64,000 bases of DNA from Glutamicibacter ardleyensis (GTDB taxonomy: Bacteria; Actinomycetota; Actinomycetes; Actinomycetales; Micrococcaceae): positions 1-64,000 of the forward strand of contig NZ_BMKX01000008.1 in assembly GCF_014644555.1 (NCBI RefSeq). The letters run 5' to 3'. The notes beneath the pieces are model-generated. The model saw nothing but the letters and a program-made list of their open reading frames with translations, was not told where the DNA came from and did no database searches. The position numbers were made by a program, and so were the translations under genes. This document shows, one piece after another, positions 7,833 through 16,529 of this stretch (its first letter is position 1; every line of letters begins with the position of its first letter).

Positions 7833-8942
7833 ATGGCTAAAGAAATCAATAACCCAATCCCTACCCCATCGGTTCCAGCGCCGGATATCCTGCGCTGCGC
7901 CTACGCGGAACTGGTCGTCACCGACCTGGCCGCATCGCGCAAGTTCTACGTAGACGTTCTGGGTCTGCACGTCTCCTACGAGGATGACACCCAGATCTAC
8001 CTGCGTTCCTTCGAAGAGTTCATCCACCACAACCTGGTCCTGACTCTCGGCCCGGTAGCAGCACTGAAGGCTATGGCTTTCCGTGTGCGCTCCACCGCCG
8101 AGGTAGACGCCGCTGAGGCGTACTACAAGGAATTGGGTTGCCGCACCGAGCGCCGCGCCGAGGGCTTTGTCCGCGGAATCGGCGATTCGGTCCGCGTGGA
8201 AGATCCACTGGGCTTCCCCTACGAGTTCTTCTTCGAGACCGAGCACGTAGAACGCCTGCACATGCGCTACGACCTCTACTCGGCTGGCGAATTGGTCCGT
8301 CTGGACCACTTCAACCAGGTCACCCCGGACGTGCCACGCGGCCGCGCTTACCTCGAGGACCTGGGCTTCCGCGTCACCGAAGACATCCAGGACGAAGAAG
8401 GCACCACCTACGCAGCATGGATGCACCGCAAGGGCACCGTACACGACACCGCGCTCACCGGTGGCAACGGTCCACGCCTGCACCACGTAGCCTTCTCCAC
8501 CCACGAGAAGCACAACATCATCCAGATCTGCGACAAGATGGGCGCACTGCGCATCTCGGACCGCATCGAGCGCGGCCCAGGCCGCCACGGTGTCTCCAAC
8601 GCGTTCTACCTGTACATCCTGGATCCAGATGACCACCGCATCGAGATCTACACCCAGGATTACTACACCGGCGACCCGGACAACCCGGTCATCACCTGGG
8701 ACGTGCACGACAACCAGCGCCGCGACTGGTGGGGCAACCCAGTTGTTCCATCGTGGTACACCGAAGCCTCGAAGGTCCTTGACCTGGACGGCAACGTGCA
8801 GGAAGTCATCACCCGCACCGACAGCTCCGAAATGGATGTCACCGTCGGCGCCGACGGCTTCTCCTACACCCGTGAGAAGGACGAAGACGGCACCTACCGC
8901 GGCGAGCCTTCCAAGGGCTTCAAGCTCGGCAACCAGGTCTAG
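7833..8942 (+). CDS. hpaD: Homoprotocatechuate (3,4-dihydroxyphenylacetate) 2,3-dioxygenase
   Basis: A 369-residue extradiol dioxygenase of the vicinal oxygen chelate superfamily, built from two betaalphabetabetabeta repeats. The metal ligands are H159 (RLDHFNQ), H218 (RLHHVAF) and E271 (HRIEIY). H204 matches the second-sphere acid/base His200 of Brevibacterium HPCD, with a uniform +4 offset. Overall it resembles the Mn-dependent MndD of Arthrobacter globiformis and the Fe enzyme of Brevibacterium fuscum, which share ligands, so the metal cannot be called from sequence. A strong AAGGAG precedes the ATG. A terminator follows. Confidence 0.95.
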   Translation: MAKEINNPIPTPSVPAPDILRCAYAELVVTDLAASRKFYVDVLGLHVSYEDDTQIYLRSFEEFIHHNLVLTLGPVAALKAMAFRVRSTAEVDAAEAYYKELGCRTERRAEGFVRGIGDSVRVEDPLGFPYEFFFETEHVERLHMRYDLYSAGELVRLDHFNQVTPDVPRGRAYLEDLGFRVTEDIQDEEGTTYAAWMHRKGTVHDTALTGGNGPRLHHVAFSTHEKHNIIQICDKMGALRISDRIERGPGRHGVSNAFYLYILDPDDHRIEIYTQDYYTGDPDNPVITWDVHDNQRRDWWGNPVVPSWYTEASKVLDLDGNVQEVITRTDSSEMDVTVGADGFSYTREKDEDGTYRGEPSKGFKLGNQV

Positions 8943-8982
8943 GACCTCGCCGAGGCAGCTTCCCTGAGCTGCTACGTGAAGA

Positions 8983-9022
8983 TCCCGGGTCACCAGCGAT
9001 TGAATTCGCTGGTGACCCGGGA
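8983..9022 (+). terminator. Rho-independent terminator of the homoprotocatechuate operon
   Basis: A perfect 17-bp stem (8983-8999 with 9006-9022), a 6-nt loop, then a short T-run (TTTT). Confidence 0.88.
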
Positions 9023-9046
9023 ATTTTGGCCTTCAAGCATGATTAA

Positions 9047-9300
9047 TTAGCGGCGCACCGGGTAACGCAGGTGGAGCGCCGGGCCGCCAACCTCGCCGGC
9101 GGAGACCTTGACACTGCGTTCACCGGCGGGTTGCTGCGCCTTGGCCAGGATACCGCGGCAGAGTGGACGAAGTGGAATGGCGCCTCGGGGTCCCAGCCCT
9201 TAGGTCTTGGCAGGTCGTTTTCATCCGCGATGAAGCCGTCCACCGACACCGAGCCGTATATGGCAACCTTGCTCAAAGGATCCTTCAAAGTGCGGTTCAT
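9047..9300 (-). pseudogene. Remnant of a RibD/dihydrofolate reductase-like gene
   Basis: The reading frame from 9300 begins KVAIYGSVSVDGFIADENDLP, the typical N-terminus of RibD C-terminal-domain (DHFR-like) proteins. It then loses similarity. A second frame ending at the stop at 9047 reads LAKAQQPAGERSVKVSAGEV, which resembles the family's middle region (alanine-rich helix then a GDRDV-like strand). The intervening and C-terminal parts are missing. This fits a deletion plus frameshift in a once full-length gene, not a functional short protein. Confidence 0.7.
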
Positions 9301-9588
9301 TACCGAACGAGTGGAAAATACCTAAACAAACTTCAACAGTGCGGCGAGAGATGCCCGGGTTCAGGATTGCGAACTAACCGCTGGAACGGTCCGAAATGTT
9401 TCCGGTCATTGCGCACGTTGAATTCCGATTCCTTCCCTCTCCCACGCCCGCTCTTCGATTCGCTCGTAGCTCCTAGGATTCCCGCTCCCGAAGCACGATA
9501 GCCATTTCATAGACCCCCGCAAGTTGCCCTCTCCAAACATCACACCCGAGCTGGCAACGAAGGCGCAGTCCTACCGGCCAAAACACCC
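9301..9588. other. Intergenic region with no recognised gene
   Basis: About 290 bp between the RibD-like remnant and the ABC-F promoter. Nothing convincing was seen on either strand. Confidence 0.5.
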
Positions 9589-9594
9589 TAGAAT
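9589..9594 (+). promoter_or_regulatory. -10 element (TAGAAT) of the ABC-F gene
   Basis: Ends 7 nt before the ATG at 9602, so the transcript is predicted to start at or next to the A of the start codon (leaderless). Confidence 0.55.
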
Positions 9595-9601
9595 TGAGAC
9601 C

Positions 9602-11242
9602 ATGACTGCAACGCTGGTGGCCAAGGACCTTTCCGGGGGCCATGCCGATCGAACCCTCTTCTCCAAACTCAGCTTCACCCTTTCTCCGGGGGATGTGTAT
9701 GGAATCGTAGGTGCCAACGGCGCTGGAAAAACCACGTTGCTTCGCCTGCTCGCAGGCGTTGACGAACCCATGGGCGGCACCGTCTCCACCGCACCCGATG
9801 GGGCATTCATCGGCTGGATGCCGCAGGAACACGACCGCATTGAAGGCGAAACTATCGCCGAGTATCTAGCCCGCCGCACCGGATGCGCGCAGGCCACAGC
9901 CACCATGGAAGCGACCGCCGAGGCACTGGGCTCCGGGGCTTCCGGAGCAGATGACGCCTACGCCTTGGCCTTTGACCATTGGATGGCCTCGGGCGCCATG
10001 GACTTGGATGACCGCGCGCCGGAGGTCCTGGCGGAACTTGGCTTTGAGCTTCCCACCGACTCGTTGATGACCTCTTTGTCCGGCGGACAGGTAGCGCGTA
10101 TCGCGCTGGCCGCTCTGCTGCTGAGCCGTTTTGATGTCGTCCTGCTTGATGAGCCGACGAATGACCTCGATTTGGCCGGGTTGGAACGACTGGAAACCTT
10201 TATCAATTCACTGCGCGCCGGCGTGGTGCTGGTATCCCACGACCGTGAATTCTTGGCTCGCTGCACTACCGGGATTGTGGAGCTGGATCTGGCGCAGAAC
10301 CAAGTCGCGGTTTACGAAGGAGGCTATGATTCGTATCTTGAAGAACGGGACATCAACCGTCGTCATGCACGCGAAGCCTATGACGAATTCGCGGACAAAA
10401 AAGCAGATCTTGTCTCCCGTGCCCGCACCCAGCGTGAATGGTCTTCCCAAGGCGTTCGCAATGCCATGAAGAAGAACCCGGATAATGACAAGCTGCGCCG
10501 CAAGGCGTCCAATGAGTCCTCGGAAAAGCAGGCACAGAAGGTCCGCCAGATGGAGTCACGGATTAAACGGCTCGATGAGGTCATCGAGCCTCGTAAGGAA
10601 TGGGTGCTGCAATTTGAAATTGCGGCGGCCCCGCGTTCTTCCACCGTGGTTTCCACACTCAATGAGGTGGCCCTGAACCGTGGACATTTCAGCTTCGGTC
10701 CCCTGTCAATCCAGTTGAACGCCGCAGAGCGCATCGGCATCACCGGTCCCAACGGATCCGGAAAATCGACGTTGCTCAACTTGTTGCTGGGCAAAATCAC
10801 CCCTGATTCGGGAAGCGCCTCGCTGGGTGCCTCGGTGAAGATTGGTGAAATCGATCAGGCGCGCAGCTACTTGCCCGCCGGGCTTCCTCTGGGAGAAGCA
10901 TTTGAGCTCGAATTGCCGGAAATGACTTCGGCGGACGCTCGGACTTTGCTCGCAAAATTCGGCCTGAAAGCCAACCAGGCTGCTTCACTGGTCTCTGCGC
11001 TCTCCCCCGGGGAACGCACCCGTGCTGGTCTGGCTCTTTTGCAAGCCCGTGGTGTGAACCTGTTGGTCCTCGATGAGCCAACCAACCACCTGGACCTACC
11101 AGCAATTGAGCAACTTGAAGAAGCTTTGGAATCCTATGAGGGTGCCTTGCTGCTCGTCACACACGACCGGCGGATGCTTGAAAATGTGCGCCTTGACGCA
11201 CGCTGGGAAATAACAGACGGCCAGTTGACAGTACGGCACTAA
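9602..11242 (+). CDS. ABC-F family ATPase
   Basis: 546 residues with two ABC domains and no membrane segments. Domain 1 has GANGAGKTT, LSGGQ and VVLLDEPTNDLD. The linker is highly charged (EKQAQKVRQMESRIKRLDEV). Domain 2 has GPNGSGKST, LSPGE and LLVLDEPTNHLD. This is the architecture of ABC-F ribosome-acting factors (EttA/Uup/antibiotic-resistance proteins). Without a specific P-site tip comparison, it cannot be placed as housekeeping or resistance type. The start at 9602 is preferred over upstream in-frame codons because of the -10 element at 9589-9594. Confidence 0.9.
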   Translation: MTATLVAKDLSGGHADRTLFSKLSFTLSPGDVYGIVGANGAGKTTLLRLLAGVDEPMGGTVSTAPDGAFIGWMPQEHDRIEGETIAEYLARRTGCAQATATMEATAEALGSGASGADDAYALAFDHWMASGAMDLDDRAPEVLAELGFELPTDSLMTSLSGGQVARIALAALLLSRFDVVLLDEPTNDLDLAGLERLETFINSLRAGVVLVSHDREFLARCTTGIVELDLAQNQVAVYEGGYDSYLEERDINRRHAREAYDEFADKKADLVSRARTQREWSSQGVRNAMKKNPDNDKLRRKASNESSEKQAQKVRQMESRIKRLDEVIEPRKEWVLQFEIAAAPRSSTVVSTLNEVALNRGHFSFGPLSIQLNAAERIGITGPNGSGKSTLLNLLLGKITPDSGSASLGASVKIGEIDQARSYLPAGLPLGEAFELELPEMTSADARTLLAKFGLKANQAASLVSALSPGERTRAGLALLQARGVNLLVLDEPTNHLDLPAIEQLEEALESYEGALLLVTHDRRMLENVRLDARWEITDGQLTVRH

Positions 11243-11417
11243 CTGTTGCCTGGCTTGGGCGGAAAATGTTGAGTATCGTCTATTACTCGATATTTCAAAT
11301 TTTGGCACCAACCGGACAGTTGCTTCACAGTTTTTCCAAGTAAGCTAAGGATATGGGAGCCGAGATTTTCAGTTCTTTCGACTGTAATGTCGACGCCTAT
11401 CACCCAAGGATGTTTTC

Positions 11418-12515
11418 TTGAGCAGTAGTTCAGTACTGGACCCCGCAGGCCCGTCGGTCAAACCGGGAGATCCTAAAAGCTTTTTCCACGTCAAAAAATT
11501 GGTCGGCGACGCTGGATTAATCCAACGCCGCCGCGGACACTACGTTGGCATCGCCACCGTGCTGACGGTTCTCCTTGCAGGTACAGTTGCCGGCTTTTTC
11601 CTGCTCGGAGATAGCTGGTTCCAGCTGCTGATGGCCGGTGCACTGGGTCTGTTGTTGACCCAGTTCGCTTTCTTGGCCCATGAGGCCGCTCACCGCCAGA
11701 TCCTTGCCTCGCACAAGCGCAACGACAAGCTGGGCCAGTTCTTGGCAAATATTGTTGTCGGTATCAGCTACCAGTGGTGGATGAACAAGCACAATAAGCA
11801 CCACGCCACTCCGAACACCATCGGCAAGGACCCGGACATCGAGTGGGACACCATCTCGTTCCAGCCTGAAGATGCCAAGCGCCAGCGTGGTTTCCTCAAG
11901 TGGATCACCGAGCGCCAGGGTTACCTGTTTTTCCCGCTGCTCACGCTTGAGGGCTTGAACCTGCACATGCAGTCAATCAAGTACCTGTTCCAGGCCAACC
12001 GCGTGAAGAACCGCAAGCGTGAAATGACCGGTATTGCACTGCGTATCGCGCTCTACCTAGCTGCCATCTTCTACTTCCTGCCTGTCGGTATGGCTTTCGC
12101 ATTCATCGGCGTGCAGCTGGCAGTATTCGGCGTTTACATGGGTGCGTCATTCGCTCCGAATCACAAGGGCATGCCCATGGTTCCCGAGAATGCACGTATC
12201 GACTTTTTCTCCCGCCAGGTACTCACCGGACGTAACGTGATGGCCAAGTCCAACTGGGGAAACCGTATTCTTTCCCACGTCTATGGCGGATTGAATTACC
12301 AGGTCGAGCATCACTTGTTCCCATCGATGCCGCGCGCCAACCTGGCTGCGGTATCCAAAATCGTTCGCGAGTACTGCGACGAGCATCAGGTTCCTTACAC
12401 CATTGCCAGCGTCCGAGAATCCTACTCGCAGGTCATTACCTACCTGAACAAGGTTGGCCTCTCGGCCCGCGATCCATTCGATTGCCCGCTGGTTAGCGGA
12501 TACCGAATCGTCTAG
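11418..12515 (+). CDS. Membrane fatty acid desaturase
   Basis: 365 residues with the three histidine boxes of the acyl desaturase superfamily: HEAAHRQ, HNKHHATPN and QVEHHLFP. Paired hydrophobic helices lie before and after the second box. These residues hold the di-iron centre in the membrane. It introduces a double bond into membrane acyl chains; regiospecificity is not readable. TTG 11418 is the likely start, with AAGGA 7 nt upstream. It is monocistronic and ends at a strong bidirectional terminator. A role in cold/fluidity adaptation is a family-based inference. Confidence 0.92.
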   Translation: MSSSSVLDPAGPSVKPGDPKSFFHVKKLVGDAGLIQRRRGHYVGIATVLTVLLAGTVAGFFLLGDSWFQLLMAGALGLLLTQFAFLAHEAAHRQILASHKRNDKLGQFLANIVVGISYQWWMNKHNKHHATPNTIGKDPDIEWDTISFQPEDAKRQRGFLKWITERQGYLFFPLLTLEGLNLHMQSIKYLFQANRVKNRKREMTGIALRIALYLAAIFYFLPVGMAFAFIGVQLAVFGVYMGASFAPNHKGMPMVPENARIDFFSRQVLTGRNVMAKSNWGNRILSHVYGGLNYQVEHHLFPSMPRANLAAVSKIVREYCDEHQVPYTIASVRESYSQVITYLNKVGLSARDPFDCPLVSGYRIV

Positions 12516-12534
12516 TTCGAATCACTTAAAAAAG

Positions 12535-12574
12535 ACCTCGGAATGAACCAAAAGGTTCATTCCGAGGTTTTTTT
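12535..12574. terminator. Bidirectional rho-independent terminator
   Basis: A perfect 15-bp stem (12535-12549 with 12554-12568) around AAAA. It has a T-run on the + side and an A-run (T-run on -) on the other. It serves the desaturase and the convergent lipoprotein gene. Confidence 0.92.
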
Positions 12575-12591
12575 GTTATTTTACCAACCAA

Positions 12592-12957
12592 CTACCCGGC
12601 TCGCTTCAGCGTTCCAAGTTCGGCATTTTCCGCATCCAGCACCAGCATGCTGTCACCGCTGATCTGCGCGGTCACAGCAGAGGAGAGCCACGGGTCGATT
12701 CCAAGGCAGTACATCTTGGTGCTGCTCAACTGTTCAAAGTGGATCTCTCCGTCTTTGCCAGCCCATTGCCCTGCGATACGGTTGCATCCGTCGTTGCCTG
12801 ACACTTTCCCATCTGCTGAAAGTTCAATCCAGGGTTTACCTTGGGCCTGTTCGCCCCATACCCCCTCGGGCGCCGACGCGCCTCCGGACGACGAGGCGCA
12901 GGAGGCCAAGGCAAACATCAGAAGTGGGATGGCTAGGACCATGGTAAGACGCTTCAT
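12592..12957 (-). CDS. META-domain lipoprotein (HslJ-like)
   Basis: 121 residues. A signal peptide ends in the lipobox LASC, with C20 as the lipidated residue, followed by a Ser/Gly-rich spacer. The mature part matches the META domain: DGKVSGNDGCNRIAGQW, then HFEQLSSTKMYC, resembling the GCN-x-G and STxMAC signatures of HslJ-type proteins. Such proteins are surface-attached, with roles proposed in antibiotic or stress tolerance but no defined biochemistry. A -10 element lies 6 nt before the ATG. Confidence 0.85.
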   Translation of the reverse strand: MKRLTMVLAIPLLMFALASCASSSGGASAPEGVWGEQAQGKPWIELSADGKVSGNDGCNRIAGQWAGKDGEIHFEQLSSTKMYCLGIDPWLSSAVTAQISGDSMLVLDAENAELGTLKRAG

Positions 12958-12963
12958 CCCTCC

Positions 12964-12969
12964 AGCGTA
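12964..12969 (-). promoter_or_regulatory. -10 element (TACGCT) of the META lipoprotein gene
   Basis: Six nucleotides separate it from the ATG at 12957, predicting a leaderless transcript. A GGAGGG touching the ATG is too close to act as a normal ribosome binding site. Confidence 0.5.
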
Positions 12970-13077
12970 GAGCGATCACAGGAGCCTTCCAACGACTTTG
13001 CCCATATTCGCCGGTACTACCCGGTGCGCCCCAATGCTCCGCCCAGCTTCAGGGTGTGGCGCTGCCTCTGTACCAGC

Positions 13078-14520
13078 TCAGGAAACCGCTGCTTCGTCGC
13101 GTTGTCCCCTGCGCAGATCTCCAATGGCCACGCACATGGTGATCAGCACCAGCAATGCGATGGCGGCAAAGGACAAGCTCATCGCGTTAGTCCAGCCCGA
13201 GATGTGATTGACTCCGTAGAAGATCGCAGTAATGACCGCAATGCCTACCGCCGTGCCAATACGTTGGGAGGTCTGCATCAGCCCACCGGCGCTGCCGGAG
13301 TTTTCCAGCGGTACCTCCATCAGCGTCAGCGTTTGGTTCGGCGAAATAATGAAACCTTGGGCCAGACCGATAAATGACAGTGCCAGCATCATCCACCAGA
13401 TATTCAACCCCGCGCGTGCTTCCAGCTCCACTACCGCCACCGTGGCCAGAAGTCCGAACAGTGCACTCGCGGTACCGAACACGATCATCTTGCGCCCGAT
13501 ACTCATCACGTAATTTCCCGCCAATTGCGAGCTCACCGCAGAGAGCAGTGCCGCCGGAAGACAGATCAATCCGGCTTCCAGTGCACTGAAATCGAGTGCG
13601 CTTTGCACATAAATGGCCACGAGCACCCATACGCTGCTGACACCCATAAAATACAGTCCGGCAATCAATGAGCCGTTGGTAAAGCTGGAAATCTTAAATA
13701 GGGCCAGTTCCACCATCGGGGCACGGCCCCGCGCCTTATATTTCTTCTCCCAGTAAACCCAGAAGACCAAGATCGCTAGACCCACTACCAGCAGTGCCCA
13801 CAGCGCAGGATTCTCGCGTCCCTGGACGAACGGAAGCAGGAAAGCCAACAATCCCACCGCCAGTAAGACCCCTCCCACGGGGTCTAGGTCCAGCTTTCCG
13901 GTACCGCGGATCAGCAAGGGGCGTGGCAACCACATCAATGCCAGTAGTACCGCGATGATTCCCACCGGAACGTTAATCAAAAAAGTCCAACGCCAGCCGG
14001 CATCCGGGCCAAGCCAGCCGATCAAAAAACCACCAAGAACCGGACCAATAGCCACCGAAACGCCGATGACCGTGCCCAACAGTCCGTAAGCGCGTCCGCG
14101 CTCGTGACCTTTAAAGTGTTGTTGAATCATGCCCATAACCTGCGGGTTCAGCAGGCCAGAACCAAATCCCATAATAAAACGTGCGATATTCAGGCTGGTG
14201 GGATCCGGAGCTAGGCCGGCGAAGATTGAGGAGAGCGTAAAGATGATCACTCCGGCCACAAACATCACCCCGCGCCCCAGCACATCTCCGGCACGTCCGG
14301 CGGCAACTAACACCACGCCGAAGGTTAGCGCATATCCGGCGAGCACCCACTGCATGTCGGCTTCGGTGGCGCCGAGGGTGGACTCAATGGACGGCAGCAC
14401 CACGTTGACAATGCTGACCGAAACCAATGACATAAACATCGTCGCTAGGAGCACCCCAAGCAAGCGCCACCGTGCCGCGGAGGATAAGGGCTCGGGCAGC
14501 TTTTGATCTCGCTGTGGCAT
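13078..14520 (-). CDS. MFS multidrug efflux transporter, DHA2 type
   Basis: 480 residues with about 14 hydrophobic segments. It starts LLGVLLATMFMSLVSVSIVNVVLPSI, with motif-A-like GRAGDVLGRG in the first loop and the antiporter motif C-like GTVIGVSVAIGPVLGGFL. This is the EmrB/QacA (DHA2) layout of proton-driven drug exporters. ATG 14520 was chosen because translation N-terminal of it lacks hydrophobic character. It lies 113 bp downstream of a TetR gene on the same strand, which probably controls it. Substrates are unknown. Confidence 0.87.
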   Translation of the reverse strand: MPQRDQKLPEPLSSAARWRLLGVLLATMFMSLVSVSIVNVVLPSIESTLGATEADMQWVLAGYALTFGVVLVAAGRAGDVLGRGVMFVAGVIIFTLSSIFAGLAPDPTSLNIARFIMGFGSGLLNPQVMGMIQQHFKGHERGRAYGLLGTVIGVSVAIGPVLGGFLIGWLGPDAGWRWTFLINVPVGIIAVLLALMWLPRPLLIRGTGKLDLDPVGGVLLAVGLLAFLLPFVQGRENPALWALLVVGLAILVFWVYWEKKYKARGRAPMVELALFKISSFTNGSLIAGLYFMGVSSVWVLVAIYVQSALDFSALEAGLICLPAALLSAVSSQLAGNYVMSIGRKMIVFGTASALFGLLATVAVVELEARAGLNIWWMMLALSFIGLAQGFIISPNQTLTLMEVPLENSGSAGGLMQTSQRIGTAVGIAVITAIFYGVNHISGWTNAMSLSFAAIALLVLITMCVAIGDLRRGQRDEAAVS

Positions 14521-14633
14521 GGTCCAACTTTCAACTGGTAGGCCGATACCTGACGAACTCCGCAGGAGGTCCAAAAATTTATGCGAACAAGTACTCAAGC
14601 GTCCAGGGCGAGGAAGTTATTCCCTAGTGATGC

Positions 14634-15365
14634 TCAGTTTCTCGCGAGAATCACTTCGATGGACAGGATCCGCATCTCCACTAGTTCAGCGAAGATCTCG
14701 TCACTGGTCTGTTCGGGAAGCTCAAGCGAAGCCCGACACATTGGCGCATCCACCTCTGGGTAGTTATCCAGCCAGCGTTCGGCCACGACTCTAGTGACTA
14801 CGTCGCGGTATTGCTCCGGGGCACGGTCATAGGGGTAGTCATATTTCAGTGCGAAGCCGAGCACGTCCTGTTCTAAACAACGTGACAGACTGACCGCATT
14901 TTTTAGTGGCAGACCAATGTCTACAAAAAACTTCAGTAACCGTTCCAGCAACTCGGTGTGCCTCGGCCCGATATCGGCGGTCACACTTTCTTCCATTCCC
15001 ACCAAGGTGGCGCGTGGGAACATCCGATAGACCTCACGTGAGCGGTTATAGGCTTCGCCCACGGAATCACGCCAGTTCTCCGGATCAAAATCGATGAACG
15101 GAGCCTTTTCCAAAAACTGCGCTACCGCGAGGTTGATAATCTCTTGGCGGTCAGCCACGTAGTTATACAGCGCCCGCGGGGTCACGGAGAACTCTGCCGC
15201 CAACCGGTGCATAGTCACCGCGGAGAAGCCTTCATTTCCAGCGATGTGCAAGGCACGGGCAGCTAGTTCGTCACGTGAGAACGTCGCCCAATTTGAGTCT
15301 TTTCGGGGTCGGCCTCGCCCACGCTTAGCTGGCGGTGTCGGCAAGGAATTTGGGGCGTCGCTCAT
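14634..15365 (-). CDS. TetR-family regulator
   Basis: 243 residues. The N-terminus is basic (KRGRGRPRKD), then a TetR helix-turn-helix: LAARALHIAGNEGFSAVTMH, followed by EFSVTPRALYNYVADRQEI. The C-terminal ~150 residues form the ligand/dimer domain (TetR C-like) without family-specific residues I can name. It precedes the DHA2 exporter on the same strand and is the likely local regulator of that efflux gene. No clear operator palindrome was found in the flanking gaps. Confidence 0.88.
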   Translation of the reverse strand: MSDAPNSLPTPPAKRGRGRPRKDSNWATFSRDELAARALHIAGNEGFSAVTMHRLAAEFSVTPRALYNYVADRQEIINLAVAQFLEKAPFIDFDPENWRDSVGEAYNRSREVYRMFPRATLVGMEESVTADIGPRHTELLERLLKFFVDIGLPLKNAVSLSRCLEQDVLGFALKYDYPYDRAPEQYRDVVTRVVAERWLDNYPEVDAPMCRASLELPEQTSDEIFAELVEMRILSIEVILARN

Positions 15366-15371
15366 AGTTCT

Positions 15372-15377
15372 ATTCTA
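15372..15377 (-). promoter_or_regulatory. -10 element (TAGAAT) of the TetR gene
   Basis: Separated by 6 nt from the ATG at 15365, predicting a leaderless transcript. Confidence 0.5.
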
Positions 15378-15452
15378 AGCAGTCGGGCACCTGTATTCCG
15401 GAAACTACTTGGCTGTTTGTCCTGCTGTCATCCATCAGATTCGATAACAGAA

Positions 15453-16484
15453 CTAATACAGGGCCAAGAGCTTGCGTACCCGCTCGTGCCACAGTCCACC
15501 GGCGAGCGCTAAATGCCCGACGGCGAATGCCAGTCCCCCAACCACCCAGGTGTCGATTAATGCTGGATGGCCCAGGTTGCCGAGTGCGGCAGTTAGTCCG
15601 GCGGCAATTACCAAGATCCCGACAGTAATCAATGCTACTTGGACCCAGAATTTGCGGGTCGGAAGTAGGACTGCCAGCAGTCCCAAGACAATCGCGGGTG
15701 AAATGATCAGCCAGATGTTATTGGTGCTCTCGTCTAAGGCCGGACGCACCGCCCATACCAGTCCTAAGAGCACCAGCAAGGCACCTGAAATCAACCAGAG
15801 AGCTCCAGGATAAGCCATGGATCCACGCATCATGATCATCGGGGTAAGTACCTGCGCCCAAAGCAACACGGTGATCGGGATGAAATACAGCCCAATGCCC
15901 GCGGCACCAAAGATCACTACGAGCGTGAAAAGTACCGCGCCGAGTACTCCAAGAGTCCAGGTGAACTTATTCTGCGCCCACAGTCGCAGTGAGCTGAACA
16001 ACACCGGCAGCACCGCAAGCCAGATGATCTGAGCTCCCACTGCAGCTTCCCACGTGGACAACATAGTCTCTGCCAACGCTGTGCCGTCTGGCTCGACGGA
16101 GGCAATAGGACCGAAGTAAAGCACCACGGCGGTCAGCAGAGCAAAGGCAAGAATCGGCCAGCCAAGAATTCGGTTCAAGAATTCTTTGCCACTACGTACC
16201 GCCAGTGCTTCGGGTTCGGTCCGCCGGAACTTTTCAGCTCGCATAGCTGCGGTACCGAGGTGCTCAAATAGCTCTACCTGATTGCGGCCGCGTCCGGGCA
16301 GTTGACGGATCTTCGCGTTGGTTTGTTCAATGATCCTGTTTCGCTCTTCAATGTTCAGGTGTCCCAATTCGAGGCGCAATTGATCCAAGTATTTGCGTGC
16401 TGCGCGTGGGAGGCGTGACTTCATGAGGCTTACTTTAGCCGGTGCGCTCCCCAGTTTGGCGGATGCCACCGTTGCGTCTGACAC
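15453..16484 (-). CDS. Membrane protein with N-terminal HAAS-like domain
   Basis: About 343 residues from GTG 16484 (or 323 from ATG 16424; neither has a strong ribosome binding site). Residues ~27-85 (YLDQLRLELGHLNIEERNRI, then LFEHLGTAAMRAEKF) resemble the HAAS/DUF1700 helical domain, often linked to PadR-regulated envelope systems. The rest contains about eight hydrophobic helices. No PadR gene is adjacent. The gene lies between the TetR gene and malG on the same strand. Function is unknown. Confidence 0.6.
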   Translation of the reverse strand: MSDATVASAKLGSAPAKVSLMKSRLPRAARKYLDQLRLELGHLNIEERNRIIEQTNAKIRQLPGRGRNQVELFEHLGTAAMRAEKFRRTEPEALAVRSGKEFLNRILGWPILAFALLTAVVLYFGPIASVEPDGTALAETMLSTWEAAVGAQIIWLAVLPVLFSSLRLWAQNKFTWTLGVLGAVLFTLVVIFGAAGIGLYFIPITVLLWAQVLTPMIMMRGSMAYPGALWLISGALLVLLGLVWAVRPALDESTNNIWLIISPAIVLGLLAVLLPTRKFWVQVALITVGILVIAAGLTAALGNLGHPALIDTWVVGGLAFAVGHLALAGGLWHERVRKLLALY

Positions 16485-16529
16485 ATGGTGCCTGATGACG
16501 TGGTGAGCCCTTTTCGTGTTTCGAAAAAC

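Noticed and set aside
7782-8993. 403-aa minus-strand ORF opposite the dioxygenase gene
   Set aside because: It is the antisense frame of hpaD, Val/Ala/Asp-rich and without motifs.
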